Program-made: the position numbers and the translations under genes
DNA from: Prosopocoilus inquinatus
Taxonomy: Eukaryota > Arthropoda > Insecta > Coleoptera > Lucanidae
Direction: 5' to 3'
NCBI GenBank assembly: GCA_036172665.1
Contig: JAYKNF010000044.1
Location: forward strand, 62,001-126,000
Length of the DNA: 64,000 nt
The notes under the pieces: generated by a model
What the model saw: the letters and a program-made list of their open reading frames with translations, nothing else
Told to the model about the DNA's origin: nothing
The model's database searches: none
Part shown: piece by piece, positions 48,532 through 63,400 of the stretch
Layout of the letters: every line of letters starts with the position of its first letter
Position numbering within the stretch: position 1 is the stretch's first letter

Positions 48532-51500
48532 GTGAGATACGAAGTTCTCGGACGCAGCAGAAGCTGGAAATAGTTTTAAACGAAGCAACAGGCATTAGCG
48601 TTGTTCCTGTGATGTATCTAATCGATCCTTACTCATCTATCATGTTATTTGACGTTTCGATGGACTCCAGTAACTCTGTTGTGAGATACGACGTTTCCGG
48701 ACGCAGCAGAAGCTGGAAATAGTTTTAAACGAAACAACACGTATTAGCGTTGTTCCTGTGATGTATCTAATCGATCCTTACTCATCTATCATGTTATTTG
48801 ACGTTTGGATGGACTCCAGTAACTAGGATGAGAGATACAAAGATTTCGGACGCAGCAGAAGCTGGAAATAGTTTTGAACGAAACAACACCTATTAGCGTT
48901 GTTCCTGTGATGTATCTAAACGATCCTTACTTATCTAACATGTTATTTAACGTTTGGATGTACTCCAGTAAGTCTGATGTGAGATACAAAGTTTTTGGAC
49001 GCAGCAGGAGCTGGAAATAGTTTTAAACGAAACAACACGTATTAGCGTTGTTCCTGTGATGTATCTAATCGATCCTTACTCATCAATCATGTTATTTGAC
49101 GTTTCGATGGACTCCAGTAACTCTAATGTGAGAAACGAAATTTTCGGACGCAGCAGAAGCTGGAAATAGTTTTAAACGAAACAACACGCATTAGCGTTGT
49201 TCCTGTGATGTATCTAATCGATCCTTACTTATCTATCATGTTATTTGACGTTTGGATGGACTCCAGTAACCCTGACGTGAGATACGAAGTTCTAGGACGC
49301 AGCAGAAGCTGGAAATAGTTTTAAACGAAACAACACGCATTAGCGTTGTTCCTGTGATGTATCTAATCGATCCTTACTCATCTATCATGTTATTTGGCGT
49401 TTCGATGGACTCCAGTAACTTAGATGTGAGATACGAAGTTCTCGGACGCAGCTGAAGCTAGAAATAGTTTTAAACGAAACAACACGCATTAGCGTTGTTC
49501 CTGTGATGTATCTAACCGATCCTTACTCATCTATCATGTTATTTGACGTTCGGACGGACTCCAGTAACTCTGATGAGAGATACAAAGTTCTCGGACGCAG
49601 TAGAAACTGGAAATAGTTTTGAACGAAGCAACACGTATTAGCGTTGTTCCTGTGATGTATCTAATCGATCCTTACTTATCTACTATGTTATTTGACGTTT
49701 CGATGGACTCCAGTAACTCTAAAGTGAGATACGAAATTCTCGGACGCAGCAGCAGCTGGAAATAGTTTCAAACGAAACAACACATATTAGCGTTGTTCCT
49801 GTGATGTATCTAACCGATCCTTACTCATCTATCATGTTATTTGACGTTCGGACGGACTCCAGTAACTCTGATGAGAGATACAAAGTTCTCGGACGCAGTA
49901 GAAACTGGAAATAGTTTTGAACGAAGCAACACGTATTAGCGTTGTTCCTGTGATGTATCTAATCGATCCTTACTCATATATCATGTTATTTGGCGTTTCG
50001 ATGGACTCCAGTAGCTCTGATGTGAGATACGACGTCTTCGGACGCAGCAGAAGCTGGAAATAATTTTAAACGAAACAATACGCATTAGCGTTGTTCCTGT
50101 GATGTATCTAATCGATCCTTACTCATCTATCATGTTATTTGGCGTTTCGATGGACTCCAGTAACTTTGATGTGAGATACGAAGTTCTCGGACGCAGCTGA
50201 AGCTAGAAATAGTTTTAAACGAAACAACACGTAGTAGCGTTGTTCCTGTGATGTATCTAATCGATCCTTACTCATCTATCATGTTATTTGACGTTTGGAT
50301 GGACTCCAGTATCTCTGATGAGAGATACAAAGATTTCGGACGCAGCAGAAGCTGGAAATAGTTTTGAAAGAAACAACACCTATTAGCGTTGTTCCTGTGA
50401 TGTATCTAAACGATCCTTACTTATCTAACATGTTATTTGACGTTTGGATGGACACCAGTGAGTCTGATGTGAGATACAAAGTTTTGGGACGCAGCAGGAG
50501 CTGGAAATAGTTTTAAACGAAACAACACGTATTAGCGTTGTTCCTGTGCTGTATCTAATCGATCCTTACTCATCTATCATGTTATTTGACGTTTGGATGG
50601 ACTCCAGTAACCCTGACGTGAGATACGAAGTTCTCGGACGCAGCAGAAGCTGGAAATAGTTTTAAACGAAACAACACGTATTAGCGTTGTTTCTGTGATG
50701 TATCTAATCGATCCTTACTCATCTATCATGTTATTTGACGTTTGGATGGACTCCAGTAACTCTGATGTGAGATACAAAGTTTTTGGACGCAGCAGAAGCT
50801 GGAAATAGTTTAGAACGAAACAACACGTATTAGCGTTGTTCCTGTGATGTATCTAATCGATCCTTACTTAGCTACTATGTTATTTGACGTTTCGATGAAC
50901 TCCAGTAACTCTAATGTGAGATACGAAATTTTCGGACGCAGCAGCAGCTGGAAATAGTTTTAAACGAGACAACACATATTAGCGTTGTTCCTGTGCTGTA
51001 TCTAATCGATCCTTACTCATCTATCATGTTATTTGACGTTTCGATGGACTCCAGTAACTCTGATGTGAGATACAAAGTTTTTGGACGCAGCAGAAGCTGG
51101 AAATAGTTTTAAACGAAACAACACGCATTAGCGTTGTTCCTGTGATGTATCTAATCGATCCTTACTCATCTATCATGTTATTTGGCGTTTCGATGGACTC
51201 CAGTAACTTAGATGTGAGATACGAAGTTCTCGGACGCAGCTGAAGCTAGAAATAGTTTTAAACGAAACAACACGCATTAGCGTTGTTCCTGTAATGTATC
51301 TAACCGATCCTTACTCATCTATCATGTTATTTGACGTTCGGACGGACTCCAGTAACTCTGATGAGAGATACAAAGTTCTCGGACGCAGTAGAAACTGGAA
51401 ATAGTTTTGAACGAAGCAACACGTATTAGCGTTGTTCCTGTGATGTATCTAATCGATCCTTACTTATCTACTATGTTATTTGACGTTTCGATGGACTCCA

Positions 51501-53597
51501 GTAACTCTAAAGTGAGATACGAAATTCTCGGACGCAGCAGCAGCTGGAAATAGTTTCAAACGAAACAACACATATTAGCGTTGTTCCTGTGATGTATCTA
51601 ACCGATCCTTACTCATCTATCATGTTATTTGACGTTCGGACGGACTCCAGTAACTCTGATGAGAGATACAAAGTTCTCGGACGCAGTAGAAACTGGAAAT
51701 AGTTTTGAACGAAGCAACACGTATTAGCGTTGTTCCTGTGATGTATCTAATCGATCCTTACTCATATATCATGTTATTTGGCGTTTCGATGGACTCCAGT
51801 AGCTCTGATGTGAGATACGAAGTTTTCGGACGCAGCAGAAGCTGGAAATAGTTTTAAACGAAACAATACGCATTAGCGTTGTTCCTGTGATGTATCTAAT
51901 CGATCCTTACTTATCTATCATGTTATTTGACGTTTGGATGGACTCCAGTAACCCTGACGTGAGATACGAAGTTCTCGGACGCAGCAGAAGCTGGAAATAG
52001 TTTTAAACGAAGCAACAGGCATTAGCGTTGTTCCTGTGATGTATCTAATCGATCCTTACTCATCTATCATGTTATTTGACGTTTCGATGGACTCCAGTAA
52101 CTCTGTTGTGAGATACGACGTTTCCGGACGCAGCAGAAGCTGGAAATAGTTTTAAACGAAACAACACGTATTAGCGTTGTTCCTGTGATGTATCTAATCG
52201 ATCCTTACTCATCTATCATGTTATTTGACGTTTGGATGGACTCCAGTAACCCTGACGTGAGATACGAAGTTCTCGGACGCAGCAGAAGCTGGAAATAGTT
52301 TTAAACGAAACAACACGTATTAGCGTTGTTTCTGTGATGTATCTAATCGATCCTTACTCATCTATCATGTTATTTGACGTTTGGATGGACTCCAGTAACT
52401 CTGATGTGAGATACAAAGTTTTTGGACGCAGCAGAAGCTGGAAATAGTTTAGAACGAAACAACACGTATTAGCGTTGTTCCTGTGATGTATCTAATCGAT
52501 CCTTACTTAGCTACTATGTTATTTGACGTTTCGATGGACTCCAGTAACTCTAATGTGAGATACGAAATTTTCGGACGCAGCAGCAGCTGGAAATAGTTTT
52601 AAACGAGACAACACATATTAGCGTTGTTCCTGTGCTGTATCTAATCGATCCTTACTCATCTATCATGTTATTTGACGTTTCGATGGACTCCAGTAACTCT
52701 GATGTGAGATACAAAGTTTTTGGACGCAGCAGAAGCTGGAAATAGTTTTAAACGAAACAACACGCATTAGCGTTGTTCCTGTGATGTATCTAATCGATCC
52801 TTACTCATCTATCATGTTATTTGGCGTTTCGATGGACTCCAGTAACTTAGATGTGAGATACGAAGTTCTCGGACGCAGCTGAAGCTAGAAATAGTTTTAA
52901 ACGAAACAACACGCATTAGCGTTGTTCCTGTAATGTATCTAACCGATCCTTACTCATCTATCATGTTATTTGACGTTCGGACGGACTCCAGTAACTCTGA
53001 TGAGAGATACAAAGTTCTCGGACGCAGTAGAAACTGGAAATAGTTTTGAACGAAGCAACACGTATTAGCGTTGTTCCTGTGATGTATCTAATCGATCCTT
53101 ACTTATCTACTATGTTATTTGACGTTTCGATGGACTCCAGTAACTCTAAAGTGAGATACGAAATTCTCGGACGCAGCAGCAGCTGGAAATAGTTTCAAAC
53201 GAAACAACACATATTAGCGTTGTTCCTGTGATGTATCTAACCGATCCTTACTCATCTATCATGTTATTTGACGTTCGGACGGACTCCAGTAACTCTGATG
53301 AGAGATACAAAGTTCTCGGACGCAGTAGAAACTGGAAATAGTTTTGAACGAAGCAACACGTATTAGCGTTGTTCCTGTGATGTATCTAATCGATCCTTAC
53401 TCATATATCATGTTATTTGGCGTTTCGATGGACTCCAGTAGCTCTGATGTGAGATACGACGTTTTCGGACGCAGCAGAAGCTGGAAATAGTTTTAAACGA
53501 AACAATACGCATTAGCGTTGTTCCTGTGATGTATCTAATCGATCCTTACTTATCTATCATGTTATTTGACGTTTGGATGGACTCCAGTAACCCTGAC
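48532..53597 (+). repeat. 34-mer HOR, second copy (5,066 bp)
   Basis: This copy has the same monomer order as 43466-48531 and near identity by eye. It includes the nested 11-mer pair. Confidence 0.87.
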
Positions 53598-56200
53598 GTG
53601 AGATACGAAGTTCTCGGACGCAGCAGAAGCTGGAAATAGTTTTAAACGAAGCAACAGGCATTAGCGTTGTTCCTGTGATGTATCTAATCGATCCTTACTC
53701 ATCTATCATGTTATTTGACGTTTCGATGGACTCCAGTAACTCTGTTGTGAGATACGACGTTTCCGGACGCAGCAGAAGCTGGAAATAGTTTTAAACGAAA
53801 CAACACGTATTAGCGTTGTTCCTGTGATGTATCTAATCGATCCTTACTCATCTATCATGTTATTTGACGTTTGGATGGACTCCAGTAACTAGGATGAGAG
53901 ATACAAAGATTTCGGACGCAGCAGAAGCTGGAAATAGTTTTGAACGAAACAACACCTATTAGCGTTGTTCCTGTGATGTATCTAAACGATCCTTACTTAT
54001 CTAACATGTTATTTAACGTTTGGATGTACTCCAGTAAGTCTGATGTGAGATACAAAGTTTTTGGACGCAGCAGGAGCTGGAAATAGTTTTAAACGAAACA
54101 ACACGTATTAGCGTTGTTCCTGTGATGTATCTAATCGATCCTTACTCATCAATCATGTTATTTGACGTTTCGATGGACTCCAGTAACTCTAATGTGAGAA
54201 ACGAAATTTTCGGACGCAGCAGAAGCTGGAAATAGTTTTAAACGAAACAACACGCATTAGCGTTGTTCCTGTGATGTATCTAATCGATCCTTACTTATCT
54301 ATCATGTTATTTGACGTTTGGATGGACTCCAGTAACCCTGACGTGAGATACGAAGTTCTAGGACGCAGCAGAAGCTGGAAATAGTTTTAAACGAAACAAC
54401 ACGCATTAGCGTTGTTCCTGTGATGTATCTAATCGATCCTTACTCATCTATCATGTTATTTGGCGTTTCGATGGACTCCAGTAACTTAGATGTGAGATAC
54501 GAAGTTCTCGGACGCAGCTGAAGCTAGAAATAGTTTTAAACGAAACAACACGCATTAGCGTTGTTCCTGTGATGTATCTAACCGATCCTTACTCATCTAT
54601 CATGTTATTTGACGTTCGGACGGACTCCAGTAACTCTGATGAGAGATACAAAGTTCTCGGACGCAGTAGAAACTGGAAATAGTTTTGAACGAAGCAACAC
54701 GTATTAGCGTTGTTCCTGTGATGTATCTAATCGATCCTTACTTATCTACTATGTTATTTGACGTTTCGATGGACTCCAGTAACTCTAAAGTGAGATACGA
54801 AATTCTCGGACGCAGCAGCAGCTGGAAATAGTTTCAAACGAAACAACACATATTAGCGTTGTTCCTGTGATGTATCTAACCGATCCTTACTCATCTATCA
54901 TGTTATTTGACGTTCGGACGGACTCCAGTAACTCTGATGAGAGATACAAAGTTCTCGGACGCAGTAGAAACTGGAAATAGTTTTGAACGAAGCAACACGT
55001 ATTAGCGTTGTTCCTGTGATGTATCTAATCGATCCTTACTCATATATCATGTTATTTGGCGTTTCGATGGACTCCAGTAGCTCTGATGTGAGATACGACG
55101 TTTTCGGACGCAGCAGAAGCTGGAAATAATTTTAAACGAAACAATACGCATTAGCGTTGTTCCTGTGATGTATCTAATCGATCCTTACTCATCTATCATG
55201 TTATTTGGCGTTTCGATGGACTCCAGTAACTTTGATGTGAGATACGAAGTTCTCGGACGCAGCTGAAGCTAGAAATAGTTTTAAACGAAACAACACGTAG
55301 TAGCGTTGTTCCTGTGATGTATCTAATCGATCCTTACTCATCTATCATGTTATTTGACGTTTGGATGGACTCCAGTATCTCTGATGAGAGATACAAAGAT
55401 TTCGGACGCAGCAGAAGCTGGAAATAGTTTTGAAAGAAACAACACCTATTAGCGTTGTTCCTGTGATGTATCTAAACGATCCTTACTTATCTAACATGTT
55501 ATTTGACGTTTGGATGGACACCAGTGAGTCTGATGTGAGATACAAAGTTTTGGGACGCAGCAGGAGCTGGAAATAGTTTTAAACGAAACAACACGTATTA
55601 GCGTTGTTTCTGTGATGTATCTAATCGATCCTTACTCATCTATCATGTTATTTGACGTTTGGATGGACTCCAGTAACTCTGATGTGAGATACAAAGTTTT
55701 TGGACGCAGCAGAAGCTGGAAATAGTTTAGAACGAAACAACACGTATTAGCGTTGTTCCTGTGATGTATCTAATCGATCCTTACTTAGCTACTATGTTAT
55801 TTGACGTTTCGATGGACTCCAGTAACTCTAATGTGAGATACGAAATTTTCGGACGCAGCAGCAGCTGGAAATAGTTTTAAACGAGACAACACATATTAGC
55901 GTTGTTCCTGTGCTGTATCTAATCGATCCTTACTCATCTATCATGTTATTTGACGTTTCGATGGACTCCAGTAACTCTGATGTGAGATACAAAGTTTTTG
56001 GACGCAGCAGAAGCTGGAAATAGTTTTAAACGAAACAACACGCATTAGCGTTGTTCCTGTGATGTATCTAATCGATCCTTACTCATCTATCATGTTATTT
56101 GGCGTTTCGATGGACTCCAGTAACTTAGATGTGAGATACGAAGTTCTCGGACGCAGCTGAAGCTAGAAATAGTTTTAAACGAAACAACACGCATTAGCGT
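53598..56200 (+). repeat. 34-mer HOR, third copy (partial, one monomer missing)
   Basis: The order matches the second copy to about 55597. It then skips one CCCTGAC monomer that the second copy has at about 50540-50690 and continues in register to about 56200. There it switches from the GTAATGTATC type to GTGTCGTATC and joins the long-range block shared with 29534-34196. The skip is an exact 149-bp loss. Confidence 0.8.
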
Positions 56201-59200
56201 TGTTCCTGTGTCGTATCTAATCGATCCTTACTTATCTATCATGTTATTTGACGTTTGGATGGTCTCCAGTAACTCTGATGTGAGATACGACGTTTTCGGA
56301 CGCAGCAGAAGCTGGAAATAGTTTTAAACGAAACAACACGTATTATCGTTGTTCCTGTGATGTATCTAATCGATCCTTACTCATGTATCATGTTATTTGA
56401 CGTTTGGGTGGACTCCAGTAACTCTGATGAGAGATACAAAGATTTCGGACGCAGCAGAAGCTGGAAATAGTTTTGAACGATACACCACCTATTAGCGTTG
56501 TTCCTGTGATGTATCTAAACGATCCTTACTTATCTAACATGTTATTTGACGTTTGGATGGACAGCAGTGAGTCTGATGTGAGATACAAAGTTTTGGGACG
56601 CAGCAGGAGCTGGAAATAGTTTTAAACGAAACAACACGTATTAGCGTTGTTCCTGTGCTGTATCTAATCGATCCTTACTTATCTATCATGTTATTTGACG
56701 TTTGGATGGACTCCAGTAACCCTGACGTGAAATACGAAGTTCTCGGACGCAGCAGATGCTGGAAATAGTTTTAAACGAAACAACACGCATTAGCGTTGTT
56801 CATGTGATGTATCTAATCAATCCTTACTTATCTATCATGTTATTTGACGTTTGGATGGACTCCAGTAACCCTGACGTGAGATACGAAGTTCTCGGACGCA
56901 GCAGAAGCTGGAAATAGTCTTAAACGAAACAACACGTATTAGCGTTGTTCCTGTGATGTATCTAATCGATCCTTACTCATCTATCATGTTATTTGACGTT
57001 TGGATGAACTCCAGTAACTCTGATGTGAGATACAAAGTTTTTGGACGCAGCAGAAGCTGGAAATAGTTTTGAACGAAACAACACGCATTAGCGTTGTTCC
57101 TGTGATGTATCTAATCAATCCTTACTTATCTATCATGTTATTTGACGTTTGGATGGACTCCAGTAACCCTGACGTGAGATACGAAGTTCTCGGACGCAGC
57201 AGAAGCTGGAAATAGTTTTAAACGAAACAACACGTATTAGCGTTGTTTCTGTGATGTATCTAATCGATCCTTACTCATCTATCATGTTATTTGACGTTTG
57301 GATGGACTCCAGTAACTCTGATGTGAGATACAAAGTTTTTGGACGCAGCAGAAGCTGGAAATAGTTTAGAACGAAACAACACGTATTAGCGTTGTTCCTG
57401 TGATGTATCTAATCGATCCTTACTTAGCTACTATGTTATTTGACGTTTCGATGGACTCCAATAACTCTAATGTGAGATACGAAATTTTCGGACGCAGCAG
57501 CAGCTGGAAATAGTTTTAAACGAGACAATACATATTAGCGTTGTTCCTGTGCTGTATCTAATCGATCCTTACTCATCTATCATGTTATTTGACGTTTCGA
57601 TGGACTCCAGTAACTCTGATGTGAGATACAAAGTTTTTGGACGCAGCAGAAGCTGGAAATAGTTTTAAACTAAACAACACGCATTAGCGTTGTTCCTGTG
57701 ATGTATCTAATCGATCCTTACTCATCTATCATGTTATTTGGCGTTTCGATGGACTCCAGTAACTTAGATGTGAGATACGAAGTTCTCGGACGCAGCTGAA
57801 GCTAGAAATAGTTTTAAACGAAACAACACGCATTAGCGTTGTTCCTGTGTAGTATCTAATCGATCCTTACTCATCTATCATGTTATTTGACGTTTCGATG
57901 GACTCCAGTATCTCTGATGTGAGATACAAAGTTTTTGGACGCAGCAGAAGCTGGAAATAGTTTTAAACGAAACAACACGTATTAGCGTTGTTCCTGTGAT
58001 GTATCTAATCGATCCTTACTCATCTATCATGTTATTTGACGTTTCGATGGACTCCAGTAACTCTAATGTGAGAAACGAAATTTTCGGACGCAGCAGAAGC
58101 TGGAAATAGTTTTAAACGAAACAACACGCATTAGCGTTGTTCCTGTGATGTATCTAATCGATCCTTACTTATCTATCATGTTATTTGACGTTTGGATGGA
58201 CTCCAGTAACCCTGACGTGAGATACGAAGTTCTAGGACGCAGCAAAAGCTGGAAATAGTTTTAAACGAAACAACACGCATTAGCGTTGTTCCTGTGATGT
58301 ATCTAATCGATCCTTACTCATCTATCATGTTATTTGGCGTTTCGATGGACTCCAGTAACTTAGATGTGAGATACGAAGTTCTCGGACGCAGCTGAAGCTA
58401 GAAATAGTTTTAAACGAAACAACACGCATTAGCGTTGTTCCTGTGATGTATCTAACCGATCCTTACTCATCTATCATGTTATTTGACGTTCGGACGGACT
58501 CCAGTAACTCTGATGAGAGATACAAAGTTCTCGGACGCAGTAGAAACTGGAAATAGTTTTGAACGAAGCAACACGTATTAGCGTTGTTCCTGTGATGTAT
58601 CTAATCGATCCTTACTTATCTACTATGTTATTTGACGTTTCGATGGACTCCAGTAACTCTAAAGTGAGATACGAAATTCTCGGACGCAGCAGCAGCTGGA
58701 AATAGTTTCAAACGAAACAACACATATTAGCGTTGTTCCTGTGATGTATCTAACCGATCCTTACTCATCTATCATGTTATTTGACGTTCGGAAGGACTCC
58801 AGTAACTCTGATGAGAGATAAAAAGTTCTCGGACGCAGTAGAAACTGGAAATAGTTTTGAACGAAGCAACACGTATTAGCGTTGTTCCTGTGATGTATCT
58901 AATCGATCCTTACTCATATATCATGTTATTTGGCGTTTCGATGGACTCCAGTAGCTCTGATGTGAGATACGACGTTTTCGGACGCAGCAGAAGCTGGAAA
59001 TAATTTTAAACGAAACAATACGCATTAGCGTTGTTCCTGTGATGTATCTAATCGATCCTTACTCATCTATCATGTTATTTGGCGTTTCGATGGACTCCAG
59101 TAACTTAGATGTGAGATACGAAGTTCTCGGACGCAGCTGAAGCTAGAAATAGTTTTAAACGAAACAACACGCATTAGCGTTGTTCCTGTGTAGTATCTAA

Positions 59201-60270
59201 TCGATCCTTACTCATCTATCATGTTATTTGACGTTTCGATGGACTCCAGTAACTCTGATGTGAGATACAAAGTTTTTGGACGCAGCAGAAGCTGGAAATA
59301 GTTTTAAACGAAACAACACGTATTAGCGTTGTTCCTGTGATGTATCTAATCGATCCTTACTCATCTATCATGTTATTTGACGTTTCGATGGACTCCAGTA
59401 ACTCTAATGTGAGAAACGAAATTTTCGGACGCAGCAGAAGCTGGAAATAGTTTTAAACGAAACAACACGCATTAGCGTTGTTCCTGTGATGTATCTAATC
59501 GATCCTTACTTATCTATCATGTTATTTGACGTTTGGATGGACTCCAGTAACCCTGACGTGAGATACGAAGTTCTAGGACGCAGCAGAAGCTGGAAATAGT
59601 TTTAAACGAAACAACACGCATTAGCGTTGTTCCTGTGATGTATCTAATCGATCCTTACTCATATATCATGTTATTTGGCGTTTCGATGGACTCCAGTAGC
59701 TCTGATGTGAGATACGACGTTTCCGGACGCAGCAGAAGCTGGAAATAGTTTTAAACGAAACAACACGTATTAGCGTTGTTCCTGTGATGTATCTAATCGA
59801 TCCTTACTTAGCTACTATGTTATTTGACGTTTCGATGGACTCCAGTAACTCTAATGTGAGATACGAAATTTTCGGACGCAGCAGCAGCTGGAAATAGTTT
59901 TAAACGAGACAACACATATTAGCGTTGTTCCTGTGCTGTATCTAATCGATCCTTACTCATATATCATGTTATTTGGCGTTTCGATGGAATCCAGTAACTT
60001 TGATGTGAGATACGAAGTTCTCGGACGCAGCTGAAGCTAGAAATAGTTTTAAACGAAACAACACGTAGTAGCGTTGTTCCTGTGATGTATCTAATCGATC
60101 CTTACTCATCTATCATGTTATTTGACGTTTGGATGGACTCCAGTAACTCTGATGAGAGATACAAAGATTTCGGACGCAGCAGAAGCTGGAAATAGTTTTG
60201 AAAGAAACAACACCTATTAGCGTTGTTCCTGTGATGTATCTAAACGATCCTTACTTATCTAACATGTTAT
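55608..60270 (+). repeat. Long-range duplicated block, second copy
   Basis: This matches 29534-34196 at 26,074 bp. Private changes include GGAAGGACTCC at about 58792 and GAGATAAAAAG at about 58816. The homology ends where AACGTTTCG at about 60273 replaces the expected AACGTTTGG. Confidence 0.82.
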
Positions 60271-60420
60271 TTAACGTTTCGATGGACTCCAGTAACTCTA
60301 AAGTGAGATACGAAATTCTCGGACGCAGCAGCAGCTGGAAATAGTTTCAAACGAAACAACACGTAGTAGCGTTGTTCCTGTGATGTATCTAATCGATCCT
60401 TACTCATCTATCATGTTATT
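60262..60420 (+). repeat. Chimeric monomer at an HOR junction
   Basis: The monomer begins with AACGTTT, otherwise followed by GGATG in this window, but continues CGATGG and ACTCTAAAGTGAG, which otherwise follow GACGTTTCG. The next monomer combines GTAGTAGCG with the GTTCGGACGG type, also unusual. These joints lie where the block matching 34 kb stops and the block matching 49.5 kb starts, so they probably mark in-register exchange points. Confidence 0.72.
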
Positions 60421-63400
60421 TGACGTTCGGACGGACTCCAGTAACTCTGATGAGAGATACAAAGTTCTCGGACGCAGTAGAAACTGGAAATAGTTTTGAA
60501 CGAAGCAACACGTATTAGCGTTGTTCCTGTGATGTATCTAATCGATCCTTACTTATCTACTATGTTATTTGACGTTTCGATGGACTCCAGTAACTCTAAA
60601 GTGAGATACGAAATTCTCGGACGCAGCAGCAGCTGGAAATAGTTTCAAACGAAACAACACATATTAGCGTTGTTCCTGTGATGTATCTAACCGATCCTTA
60701 CTCATCTATCATGTTATTTGACGTTCGGACGGACTCCAGTAACTCTGATGAGAGATACAAAGTTCTCGGACGCAGTAGAAACTGGAAATAGTTTTGAACG
60801 AAGCAACACGTATTAGCGTTGTTCCTGTGATGTATCTAATCGATCCTTACTCATATATCATGTTATTTGGCGTTTCGATGGACTCCAGTAGCTCTGATGT
60901 GAGATACGACGTCTTCGGACGCAGCAGAAGCTGGAAATAATTTTAAACGAAACAATACGCATTAGCGTTGTTCCTGTGATGTATCTAATCGATCCTTACT
61001 CATCTATCATGTTATTTGGCGTTTCGATGGACTCCAGTAACTTTGATGTGAGATACGAAGTTCTCGGACGCAGCTGAAGCTAGAAATAGTTTTAAACGAA
61101 ACAACACGTAGTAGCGTTGTTCCTGTGATGTATCTAATCGATCCTTACTCATCTATCATGTTATTTGACGTTTGGATGGACTCCAGTATCTCTGATGAGA
61201 GATACAAAGATTTCGGACGCAGCAGAAGCTGGAAATAGTTTTGAAAGAAACAACACCTATTAGCGTTGTTCCTGTGATGTATCTAAACGATCCTTACTTA
61301 TCTAACATGTTATTTGACGTTTGGATGGACACCAGTGAGTCTGATGTGAGATACAAAGTTTTGGGACGCAGCAGGAGCTGGAAATAGTTTTAAACGAAAC
61401 AACACGTATTAGCGTTGTTCCTGTGCTGTATCTAATCGATCCTTACTCATCTATCATGTTATTTGACGTTTGGATGGACTCCAGTAACCCTGACGTGAGA
61501 TACGAAGTTCTCGGACGCAGCAGAAGCTGGAAATAGTTTTAAACGAAACAACACGTATTAGCGTTGTTTCTGTGATGTATCTAATCGATCCTTACTCATC
61601 TATCATGTTATTTGACGTTTGGATGGACTCCAGTAACTCTGATGTGAGATACAAAGTTTTTGGACGCAGCAGAAGCTGGAAATAGTTTAGAACGAAACAA
61701 CACGTATTAGCGTTGTTCCTGTGATGTATCTAATCGATCCTTACTTAGCTACTATGTTATTTGACGTTTCGATGAACTCCAGTAACTCTAATGTGAGATA
61801 CGAAATTTTCGGACGCAGCAGCAGCTGGAAATAGTTTTAAACGAGACAACACATATTAGCGTTGTTCCTGTGCTGTATCTAATCGATCCTTACTCATCTA
61901 TCATGTTATTTGACGTTTCGATGGACTCCAGTAACTCTGATGTGAGATACAAAGTTTTTGGACGCAGCAGAAGCTGGAAATAGTTTTAAACGAAACAACA
62001 CGCATTAGCGTTGTTCCTGTGATGTATCTAATCGATCCTTACTCATCTATCATGTTATTTGGCGTTTCGATGGACTCCAGTAACTTAGATGTGAGATACG
62101 AAGTTCTCGGACGCAGCTGAAGCTAGAAATAGTTTTAAACGAAACAACACGCATTAGCGTTGTTCCTGTAATGTATCTAACCGATCCTTACTCATCTATC
62201 ATGTTATTTGACGTTCGGACGGACTCCAGTAACTCTGATGAGAGATACAAAGTTCTCGGACGCAGTAGAAACTGGAAATAGTTTTGAACGAAGCAACACG
62301 TATTAGCGTTGTTCCTGTGATGTATCTAATCGATCCTTACTTATCTACTATGTTATTTGACGTTTCGATGGACTCCAGTAACTCTAAAGTGAGATACGAA
62401 ATTCTCGGACGCAGCAGCAGCTGGAAATAGTTTCAAACGAAACAACACATATTAGCGTTGTTCCTGTGATGTATCTAACCGATCCTTACTCATCTATCAT
62501 GTTATTTGACGTTCGGACGGACTCCAGTAACTCTGATGAGAGATACAAAGTTCTCGGACGCAGTAGAAACTGGAAATAGTTTTGAACGAAGCAACACGTA
62601 TTAGCGTTGTTCCTGTGATGTATCTAATCGATCCTTACTCATATATCATGTTATTTGGCGTTTCGATGGACTCCAGTAGCTCTGATGTGAGATACGAAGT
62701 TTTCGGACGCAGCAGAAGCTGGAAATAGTTTTAAACGAAACAATACGCATTAGCGTTGTTCCTGTGATGTATCTAATCGATCCTTACTTATCTATCATGT
62801 TATTTGACGTTTGGATGGACTCCAGTAACCCTGACGTGAGATACGAAGTTCTCGGACGCAGCAGAAGCTGGAAATAGTTTTAAACGAAGCAACAGGCATT
62901 AGCGTTGTTCCTGTGATGTATCTAATCGATCCTTACTCATCTATCATGTTATTTGACGTTTCGATGGACTCCAGTAACTCTGTTGTGAGATACGACGTTT
63001 CCGGACGCAGCAGAAGCTGGAAATAGTTTTAAACGAAACAACACGTATTAGCGTTGTTCCTGTGATGTATCTAATCGATCCTTACTCATCTATCATGTTA
63101 TTTGACGTTTGGATGGACTCCAGTAACCCTGACGTGAGATACGAAGTTCTCGGACGCAGCAGAAGCTGGAAATAGTTTTAAACGAAACAACACGTATTAG
63201 CGTTGTTTCTGTGATGTATCTAATCGATCCTTACTCATCTATCATGTTATTTGACGTTTGGATGGACTCCAGTAACTCTGATGTGAGATACAAAGTTTTT
63301 GGACGCAGCAGAAGCTGGAAATAGTTTAGAACGAAACAACACGTATTAGCGTTGTTCCTGTGATGTATCTAATCGATCCTTACTTAGCTACTATGTTATT

